DNA of 64,000 nucleotides from positions 3,286,001-3,350,000 of the forward strand of contig CBDBJR010000002.1 of the NCBI GenBank assembly GCA_965206445.1, in the 5' to 3' direction. Numbering within the stretch: the first letter of the stretch is position 1; each line of letters opens with the position of its first letter. Below are positions 44,632-52,500 of this stretch, in pieces. The notes beneath the pieces are model-generated. The model was not told the origin of the DNA. It worked only from the letters and a program-made list of their open reading frames with translations, and did no database searches. Source of the DNA: CBDBJR01 sp965206445 (lineage in GTDB: Bacteria; Pseudomonadota; Gammaproteobacteria; Arenicellales; Poriferihabitantaceae). A program made the translations under genes and the position numbers.

Positions 44632-44849
44632 GTGGATTCAACCCCGCAAGGCAACCGGTGGGCCTGTGCCGAGCGATGCCGCCAGGCGATGCCGGTTGTT
44701 GCCCGGCGGGTCGAGTGGTGAGCGACGTGTGTCTGCCAACCCTCACCCACAGGGAGCGGGCCAAAGCCGACAACCGCCTTCTCCCCCCGGAATAACCGGA
44801 AACCCCCTCTCCCTCTGGGAGAGGGCCGGGGTGAGGGCCGCCGCACGCC
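44632..44849. repeat. ~250-bp dispersed repeat element, copy 3
   Basis: The third copy of the element at 26508 and 35938, about 30 bases shorter through internal deletions around the first hairpin. The intact CCCTCTCCC/GGGAGAGGG hairpin is near 44806-44826. It lies between the ilvB promoter and the end of the TPR gene; 44503-44893 has no other gene. Confidence 0.8.
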
Positions 44850-44893
44850 GGGCAGCACCCGGCACGCGGTATGCATGGGCTGCCTCACCGTGC

Positions 44894-46858
44894 TTATTGC
44901 CGGCCCTCGCCGGCCATGGACTCCAGGATGTGCCTGCGCTGTTCGCGTGCCGTTTTCAGATCGTCTGCCATGTTCAGATTCGGGTACAGCGCCAGGGCGC
45001 GATCGTAATGGCGCAGCGCTTCGGCCTTGCGGTTGAGGTGAAACAGCCCGATGCCCGCCAGATGGTGGGCTTTCGCGTCATCGGGATAGTGCGCAATCAC
45101 CTGTTGCGCCGCCGCCAGCCCCTCCGCATACCGCTTCTGGTTGATCAGCAACACGGCAATGTTCGCCATCGCGGTTTGGAACTGCGGGTCAAACCGCAGC
45201 GCCTCGCGGAAGCGCGCGATCGCCTCCGCAGTGCGGCCCTGGTTTGACAGCAGCACGCCGATACTGCCCAGCGCCGTGGCCAGGTTCCGCCTCGCCTCCT
45301 GATGCTGCGGCTTAAGCCGCAGCGCCTCACGGTAGCGCGCGACCGCTTCCTCATGACGGCCCTGCTTCTTCAGCAGCACGCCGATATTGTTGAGCAGTCC
45401 GGGGTCATCCGGGCGCAGCGCAAGGGCGGTCTGGAAGGCGGCATGCGCTTCCGCGTAGCGCCCCTCAGCCTGCAGGTAGTTGCCAAGATTGTTGTGGGCG
45501 CCGCGGGCCTGCGGGTTATGGGCGATGACGTGGGTGAAGAAGGTACCGTCGTCGCGGTAGAGGCCGGCCTGGTTCCAGGTAAGCATGCCGGCAACCGCCA
45601 GTATGGCCGCCCCGACCGCCCCGATGGCCAGCCGCACCGGACGCGCGCGGTGCACCGGCAGAGCGCCGAGACCCCGCTGACAGGCCCAGCCTGCGGCGCC
45701 GACCACGACGGCAATCAGGCCAACGCCGGCGAGGTATTGAAACCGGTCGGCGACAAACGAGAACTGCATATAGCCGAAGTCCACGAAGCCCAGCGTCGGC
45801 GACAACGCCACCGCAAAGAACAGCACGCCGGTCAGTGGTCCGCGACCCAGCCGCCGACGCCAGTACCACAACACCGCCACCGCCGCCGCAAAGCCGGCCG
45901 CGCCGCCCCAGGCCAGCAGGTCGCCGATGCCGGGCTCCCAGCGCGGATAAACCCCGATCAGCCCCGCCGGCCACAGCAGTTTGCCGACGTAAAATGCCAG
46001 CGCGTGCGCCGCAATCAGCCCGCGCTCCAGCGGCGAATAGGCGAATGAGACGGGTTCGATGTCGGTGTAATAGGCATAGTCGGCCAGCGCAATGCCCAGC
46101 CCGACCAGGAAGAACGGCAGTGTGCGGCGGCAATCGGCCAGGGTCACGCGCCCGTGCCGCCACCAGTGCCACAGCAACAGCACCACCGGCAGCGTGAGGG
46201 TGATGGATTTGCTGAGCAGGCCGAGCACGAACAACGTCACCGCCAGGAAGTAATGCCTCCAGCGCCGCATTTCCGCGAAGCGGATGTAGGCGAGCACGGA
46301 CGAAAGATAGAACACCGTCGCCAGGATGTCCTTGCGCCCGATAACCCAGGCCACCGACTCCACGTGCAGCGGATGCACCGCGAACACCGCCGCCGCGAAC
46401 CACGCCCCGGGCACCCCCAGCCGCCGCAGCAGCCGCCACAGCAGCAACACGACACTGGTATGCAGCAGCAGATTGACCAGGTGATAGCCGAGCGGTGCCA
46501 GCCCCCACAGCTTATGCTCCAGCCAGAAGGTGGTATGGAGCAGCGGCCAGTAATGGCCTTCATACGGAAGCAGCGCACGCGGGGCAAACCAGATCTGCGC
46601 CAGCCCCGACCAGATGTGAAGCGGCGTGGCCTTGGTCAGCACCACGTCATCCCATACGAATCCCGCCGCCAGCGCCGGAAAGTAACTGACCGCCACCAAC
46701 AGGCACAGCGCCGCGCCGGCTAATGCTATAGGGGCATTATCGACACCGGGGAACATGCCGGACGCGGGGGATGCCGCCGGCATCGGCGGTTTGCGCGGCG
46801 CGGCGTTGCCGTTCGGTGGTGCTGGCGTCCGGACGCGGGGGTTTCGCTTTCTCGCCAT
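44894..46858 (-). CDS. TMTC-like GT-C membrane protein with TPR repeats, downstream copy
   Basis: A 654-residue protein. A basic Pro-rich N-terminus (about 40 residues) leads to about 11 membrane helices with the GT-C motif AAGFVWDDVVLTKATPL and GYHLVNLLLHTSVVLL, VFAVHPLHVESVAWVIGRKD, conserved in TMTC proteins (O-mannosyltransferase-like). The C-terminal ~230 residues are TPR repeats (about five, with A-Y-A pairs such as GRYAEAHAAFQTALALRP). TPRs probably face the periplasm. It starts two bases after the stop of the upstream paralogue, so both are in one operon. A protein-glycosylation role is inferred. Confidence 0.85.
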   Translation of the reverse strand: MARKRNPRVRTPAPPNGNAAPRKPPMPAASPASGMFPGVDNAPIALAGAALCLLVAVSYFPALAAGFVWDDVVLTKATPLHIWSGLAQIWFAPRALLPYEGHYWPLLHTTFWLEHKLWGLAPLGYHLVNLLLHTSVVLLLWRLLRRLGVPGAWFAAAVFAVHPLHVESVAWVIGRKDILATVFYLSSVLAYIRFAEMRRWRHYFLAVTLFVLGLLSKSITLTLPVVLLLWHWWRHGRVTLADCRRTLPFFLVGLGIALADYAYYTDIEPVSFAYSPLERGLIAAHALAFYVGKLLWPAGLIGVYPRWEPGIGDLLAWGGAAGFAAAVAVLWYWRRRLGRGPLTGVLFFAVALSPTLGFVDFGYMQFSFVADRFQYLAGVGLIAVVVGAAGWACQRGLGALPVHRARPVRLAIGAVGAAILAVAGMLTWNQAGLYRDDGTFFTHVIAHNPQARGAHNNLGNYLQAEGRYAEAHAAFQTALALRPDDPGLLNNIGVLLKKQGRHEEAVARYREALRLKPQHQEARRNLATALGSIGVLLSNQGRTAEAIARFREALRFDPQFQTAMANIAVLLINQKRYAEGLAAAQQVIAHYPDDAKAHHLAGIGLFHLNRKAEALRHYDRALALYPNLNMADDLKTAREQRRHILESMAGEGRQ

Positions 46859-46860
46859 CC

Positions 46861-48966
46861 TTATTGCCGGCCCTCGTTGGTCATAGCGCCAAAAAATTGC
46901 TTGCGCTGTTCGTGCGCCGTTTTCAGATTCGGGTCCAACGCCAACGCGCGGTCGTAATGTTGCAGCGCGTCGGCCTGGCGGTTGAGGTGAAACAACCCAA
47001 AGCCCGCCAGATGGTGGCCTGGCGCGTCATCGGGATAGTGCGCAATCAACTGTTGCGCCGACGCCAAACCCTCCGCATACCGTCCCTGGTTCATCAGCAC
47101 CGCGGCCAGGTTCCGCAGCGCAAGTTGGTGCTGCGGGTCCAGCCGCAGCGCCGCGCGAAAGCGCGCGACCGCCTCCTCATGGCGGCCCTGACTTGACAGC
47201 TGCGCGCCGATACTGACCAGCACCGCGGCCAGGCCCCGCGTCGCGTCCCGGTGCTGCGGGTCCAGCCGCAACACCTCGCGAAAGCGCGCGACCGCTTCCT
47301 CATGGCGGCTCTGATTTGATAGCTGCACGCCGATACCGCTTAGCACACTGGTCAAGTTCTTCATCGCGAGTTGGTGCTGCGGGTTCAGCCGCAGCACCTC
47401 GCGGAAGCGCGTGACCGCTTCCTCATGGCGGCCCTGGTTTGACAGCAGCACGCCGATATTGGTGAGCAGTCTGGGGCTGTCCGGTCGCTGCTCAAGGGCG
47501 GTTTGGTAGGCGGCATGCGCTTCTCCGTAGCGCCCCTGATCCCGCAGGTAGTTCCCAAGATTGTGGTGGGCGCTGCGGGCCTGCGGGTTGTGGGTGATGA
47601 CGTGGGTGAAGAAGGTGCCGGAGTCGCGGTAGAGGCCGGCCTGGTTCCAGGTGAGCAGGCCGGCAACCGCCAGTATCGCCGCCCCGACCACCCCGATGGC
47701 CAGCCGTGCCGGACGCGTGCGGTGCGCCGACAGCGCACCGAGACCCCGTTGACAGGCCCGGCTCGCGGCGGCGGCCACGACGACGATCAGACCAATGCCA
47801 CCGAGGTATTGATAGCGGTCGGCGACAAACGAGAACTGCATATAGCCGAAGTCCACGAAGCCCAGCACCGGCGACAACGCCACTGCAAAGAACAGCACGC
47901 CGGCCAGCGGCCCGCGACCAAGCGGCCGGCGCCAGTGCCACAACACCGCCACCACCGCCGCAAAGCCGACCGCGAAGCCCCACGCCAGCGCGTCGCCGAT
48001 GCCGGGCTCCCAGCGCGGATAGACCCCGATCAGCCCCACCGGCCACAGCAGTTTGCCGACGTAAAATGCCAGCGCGTGCGCCGCAAGCAGCCCGCGCTCC
48101 AGCAGCGTATACCCGAATACGACGGGTTCGAGGCTGGTGGAATAGGCATAGTCGGCCAGCCCGATGCCCAGCCCGACCAGAAAGAACGGCAGCAGGCGGC
48201 TGCAATCGGTCAGGGTCACGCGCCCGTGCCGCCACCAGTGCCACAGCAGCAACGCCGCCGGCAGCGTGATGGCGATGGATTTGCTGAGCAGGCCGAGCAC
48301 GAACAACGCCACCGCCAGCAGGTAAGGCCCTCCTCGCCGCCGCCCGCGCGGCATTTCCGTGCAGCGGATATAGGCGAGCACGGACGAAAGATAGAACACC
48401 GTCGCCAGGACGTCCTTGCGCCCGATGACCCAGGCCACCGACTCCACGTGCAGCGGATGCACCGCAAACACCGCCGCCGCAAACCACGCGCCGGGCACCT
48501 CCAGCCGTCGCAACAGCCGCCACAGCAGCAACACGACCCCGGTATGCAGCAGCAGATTGACCAGATGATAACCGAGCGGCGCCAACCCCCACAGCTTATG
48601 CTCCAGCCAGAAGAGGGTATAGAGCAGTGGCCAGTAGTGGGCTTCGTATTGAATCAGCCCGCGCGGGCCAAACCAGATATGCACCAGCCCCGACCAGGTG
48701 TGCAGCGGCGTAGCCAGTTTCAGGACCTGATCATCCCACAAGAATCCCGCCGACAGCGCCGGAAAGTAACTGACCGCCACCAACAGGCACAGCACTGCGC
48801 CCGCCACTGTAACAGGGACATCAAGGGTACCGGGGAACATGCCGGGTGTGGGGGATGCCGCCGGCATCGGCGGCTTGCGCGGCGCGGCGTTGCCGCTCGG
48901 TGGCGCTGGCGTCCGGACGCGGGGGTTTTGCTTTCTCGCCGCGTGGGGGGCTCGCTTTCTCGCCAT
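46861..48966 (-). CDS. TMTC-like GT-C membrane protein with TPR repeats, upstream copy
   Basis: A 701-residue paralogue of the gene that follows. It has the same N-terminal basic Pro-rich region, the same GT-C motif (SAGFLWDDQVLKLATPL) and helices, and a longer TPR tail of about seven 34-residue units (SNQGRHEEAVTRFREVLRLNP and near-identical copies). Repeat number thus differs between the two tandem copies, as expected from unequal exchange. No strong ribosome site; AAGG about 15 bases before ATG 48966. It may modify the giant surface protein encoded upstream, but nothing shows this directly. Confidence 0.85.
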   Translation of the reverse strand: MARKRAPHAARKQNPRVRTPAPPSGNAAPRKPPMPAASPTPGMFPGTLDVPVTVAGAVLCLLVAVSYFPALSAGFLWDDQVLKLATPLHTWSGLVHIWFGPRGLIQYEAHYWPLLYTLFWLEHKLWGLAPLGYHLVNLLLHTGVVLLLWRLLRRLEVPGAWFAAAVFAVHPLHVESVAWVIGRKDVLATVFYLSSVLAYIRCTEMPRGRRRGGPYLLAVALFVLGLLSKSIAITLPAALLLWHWWRHGRVTLTDCSRLLPFFLVGLGIGLADYAYSTSLEPVVFGYTLLERGLLAAHALAFYVGKLLWPVGLIGVYPRWEPGIGDALAWGFAVGFAAVVAVLWHWRRPLGRGPLAGVLFFAVALSPVLGFVDFGYMQFSFVADRYQYLGGIGLIVVVAAAASRACQRGLGALSAHRTRPARLAIGVVGAAILAVAGLLTWNQAGLYRDSGTFFTHVITHNPQARSAHHNLGNYLRDQGRYGEAHAAYQTALEQRPDSPRLLTNIGVLLSNQGRHEEAVTRFREVLRLNPQHQLAMKNLTSVLSGIGVQLSNQSRHEEAVARFREVLRLDPQHRDATRGLAAVLVSIGAQLSSQGRHEEAVARFRAALRLDPQHQLALRNLAAVLMNQGRYAEGLASAQQLIAHYPDDAPGHHLAGFGLFHLNRQADALQHYDRALALDPNLKTAHEQRKQFFGAMTNEGRQ

Positions 48967-48999
48967 GTTATGCTGCCCTTGAGCGCGACGGCGAGTGCG

Positions 49000-49086
49000 T
49001 TACGCTCTTTTCAGCGCCGGCGTCCATTCGGGGCCATACAATGCGTTGGGTTGCTCATGCAGGTTGGCGATCAAGGTGGCAGTCAT
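49000..49086 (-). CDS. Short open frame, possible gene end relic
   Basis: A 28-codon frame (MTATLIANLHEQPNALYGPE...) ends with TAA at 49000; upstream the frame is open for about 13 more codons (RVSNYFAR) back to a stop. Its residue composition looks coding, but it has no ribosome site and no match I recognise. It may be the tail of a lost gene. The rest of 48967-49263 shows nothing. Confidence 0.2.
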   Translation of the reverse strand: MTATLIANLHEQPNALYGPEWTPALKRA

Positions 49087-49263
49087 CCGGGCGAAATAGT
49101 TCGACACACGATGCAACCCATCTATTCAGATGCGGCACGCGCAGGCGCCAGCGGAGCAATGGCGGACAGAACCCCCTGTTCCGCATGGAAATAATACCGA
49201 ACCGGCGTCAATCCATAATTGACACCGGATGATAAATAAGCCGCCGATGAGAATCAAGCCATA

Positions 49264-49571
49264 TCCGCCTGCGGCGGGAATTAGGAATTAGGAATTAGGA
49301 ATTAGGAATTAGGAATTAGGAATTAGGAATTAAGGATTGAGAATTAAGGATTGAGAATTAAGGATTGAGAATTAAGGATTGAGAATTAAGGATTGAGAAT
49401 TAAGGATTGAGAATTAAGGATTGAGAATTGGGGATTGGGAATTGAGGATTAAGAGTCAAGAATCAGGAATGTCGCCGATAACTCCGTCAAACCGGGCTAT
49501 CGCCTCGGTCAGCAAACCCCCTGATCATTCCTAATTCCTAATTCCTAATTCCTAATTCCCGCCGAAGGCGG
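49264..49571. repeat. Heptamer and 14-mer repeat block with inverted ends
   Basis: The left end is a CCGCC-TGC-GGCGG hairpin followed by about seven GGAATTA units; the right end is the same module inverted (TTCCTAA units then CCGCC-GAA-GGCGG at 49559-49571). Between lie about seven copies of a 14-base unit (GAATTAAGGATTGA, 49325-49430) and degenerate sequence. The module also occurs at 31723-31849. It ends right after the stop codon of the giant gene and could act as a terminator or recombination site. Confidence 0.85.
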
Positions 49572-49572
49572 A

Positions 49573-52500
49573 TCACCAGTTCCACTGCCACTGCAATTCG
49601 ATGCGGTGATCGGCGTCGGCGTCGGTGCGTTCGCGGCGGCTGCCTTTTAGTTCCAGCTTGACGCCGTGGCCCAAATCAAAACTGGCGCCCAGTCGCTGCG
49701 TGCGGTCGCCGCCTTCCAGTAGCGACGCACCCAGATACGGGCGCACCGTGCCGCCCAGCAGCCACAGGCCGTAGCCTACCTCGCCGTCCATCCGTAGTGC
49801 CGCCGACCGGTTCGACGTCGCTACATCCGACGCGCCGCGATCCCACAATTGCTTGACGCCGCTGCTGTCCCGGCCGTAGCCCGGCGACAGGCTGAACGAC
49901 AGCCCGCGACCGCCCTGCCCCGGCGCCAGCCGCAGCGCACCGCTGATGCCCCATTCTTCGTAGTCCGCCAGCGCCAGCAGCCGGGTGCGGCCCGATAGCG
50001 TCAGACCGCGCGCCGCATCACGCCACTCAAGGCCGACGCCCACCTCCATTCCCTGACCGCTCTGGCCGTCGCCGCCGTCATGCCGCAGGCCGATCTCACC
50101 GGTGCCGCGCAGGCTGCCGCCCGACTCGGTGTTGCGGCTATGGCTCGCCTCCAGGATCATCCGCAAACGATGGCTCGATACATCCCCAAAACCGGCGCTG
50201 CTCAGATCAAAATTCACCCGCGACAGCGTCGCATCGCCGCGCAGCCGCAGCTCGTTGCGGCCACCCTCTGACACCGCACCCGACGCATACAATCGACCGT
50301 TCGCCGCCACACTGATCGAGCCGACATTCAGATCGCTGCTGCGCGGGCCGTCGCTGTCGTCCAGCTCGACCTCGCCGACGCCGTAGCCCACACTCGCCCA
50401 TAAATCCAGATCATCCGACGGCGACCAGCCGATGTACGGGTTCACGCTGCTGACATTCAGATCGTACTTGCCCCCGCCCTTGATGGCCGCGTCGGTATAC
50501 TCGAACTCGCCTTCGGTATACGACAGCAATACCCCCGCCAGCACGTCATCACGCAGCCGCGTGTCGATGCCAACCAGCCCGCTGTACAGATCGCCGTTCC
50601 AATTCATCCCGTCCTCGTCGCCCGCCAGGTGGCTGTAGTTGCCGATGCCGTACAGCGAGCTCGTGGGCATGCCAATCCGCTCGCCGTCGGCCGAGAACGC
50701 CAGGTCATCAATCAAGTCGCGCAGATCAAACGTGTCCAACTGCCGCAACCGCCGGCTCAGCTCGAGCTCGGCCGCATCGCTGGACAGCCATTGCTCCAAC
50801 TGCTCCATCAGGCCCGCCGACCCGGCTTCACCGCCGGGCGACTGGTCGCTGATGGCGCCGCCGCCGACGATGGCGCCGGCGCTCAGCCGGTCGGCAATCA
50901 GGCGACTGCCCACGTTTGCCAGCTTCAGGAATACCTGCGGCAGGACCTGCTCGTTCAACTGCTCGGTGATCTCCTCCGCCGGGGAATCGTCATTGTCGGT
51001 GATGGTCAGGGGCGCCTCGGCGACGGTGAGGCTGCCCACCGTGGTCGTGCCCGTGACGCGCAAGGTCTCATCCACCTCGTCAATCACGTCATCCATGACG
51101 GGAATGGTCAGCGTCATCTCAGCGCTGGCGCTGGCGGCCGGGATGGTCAGGTTTACCGATGCCACCGCCGTGTAGTCCACGCCCGCGGTCGCCGTGCCGT
51201 CCGCCGTGCTCAGGCTGACAACCGTCTCCTCGCTCCGGGTAGTGCCCACAAGGGTGGCGGTGACGGTGATCGCGGCGTTGCCGACATCTTCAGCGACACT
51301 GGACGGGTTCAGCGCCAGGGTAATGCCGGTCGGCGCGTTGTCATCGTCGGTGATGGTCAGGTCGGCAGGGGTGACGGTGAGGCCGGCTGTGGTCATGCCC
51401 ATTACACTCAAGGTCTCATCCGTCCCCTCATCAATCACGTCATCCATGACGGAAATGGTCAGCGTCATCTCAGCGCTGGCGCTGGCGGCCGGGATGGTCA
51501 GGTTTACCGATGCCACCGCCGTGTAGTCCACGCCCGCGGTCGCCGTGCCGTCCGCCGTGCCCAGGCTGACAACCGTCTCCTCGCTCCGGGTGGTGCCCTC
51601 AAGGGTGGCGGTGACGGTGATCGCGGCGTTGCCGACATCTTCAGCGACGCTGTTCGGGCTCAGTGCCAGAGTAATGCCGGTTGGTGCGTCGTCATCAATG
51701 ATGGTCAGGTCGGCAGGGGTGACGGTAAGGCCGGCTGTGGTCATGCCCATTACGCTCAAGGTCTCACTCGTTCCCTCGTCAATCACGTCATCCATGACGG
51801 GAATGGTCAGCGTCATCTCAGCGCTGGCGCTGGTGGCCGGGATGGTCAGGTTTACCGATGCCACCGCCGTGTAGTCCGCGCCCGCGGTCGCTGTGTTGTC
51901 CGCCGTGCCCAGGCTGACAACCGTATCCTCGCTCCGGGTAGTGCCCACAAGGATGGCGGTGACGGTGATCGAGGCGTCGCCGACATCTTCAGCGACGCTG
52001 TTCGGGCTCAGTGCCAGGGTAATGCCGGTCGGCGCGTTGTCATCGTCGGTGATGGTCAGGTCGGCAGGGGTGACGGTGAGGCCGGCCACCGTGGTCGTGC
52101 CCATTACACTCAAGGTCTCATCCGCCTCGTTAATCACGTCATTCGTGACAGGAATGGTCAGCGTCATCTCAGCGCTGGCGCTGGCGGTCGGGATGGTCAG
52201 GTTTACCGATGCCACCGCCGTGTAGTCCGCGCCCGCGGTCGCCGTGCCGTCCGCCGTGCCCAGGCTGACAACCGTATCCTCGCTCCGGGTGGTGGTGCCC
52301 TCAAGGGTGGCGGTGACGGTGATCGCGGCGTCGCCGACATCTTCAGCGACGCTGTTCGGGCTCAGTGCCAGGGTAATGACGGTCGGCGCGTTGTCATTGT
52401 CGGTGATGGTCAGGGGCGCCTCGGTGACGGTGAGGCTGCCCACCGTGGTCGTGCCCGTGACGCGCAAGGTCTCATCCACCTCGTTAATCACGTCATTCGT

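Noticed and set aside
42817..44721. A 634-codon plus-strand frame opposite ilvB
   Set aside because: Antisense shadow of a fully recognisable acetolactate synthase gene; it also runs through a repeat element.
49264..49571. CRISPR-like look of the 7- and 14-base tandem units
   Set aside because: Units are directly adjacent with no unique spacers, and no cas genes lie nearby.
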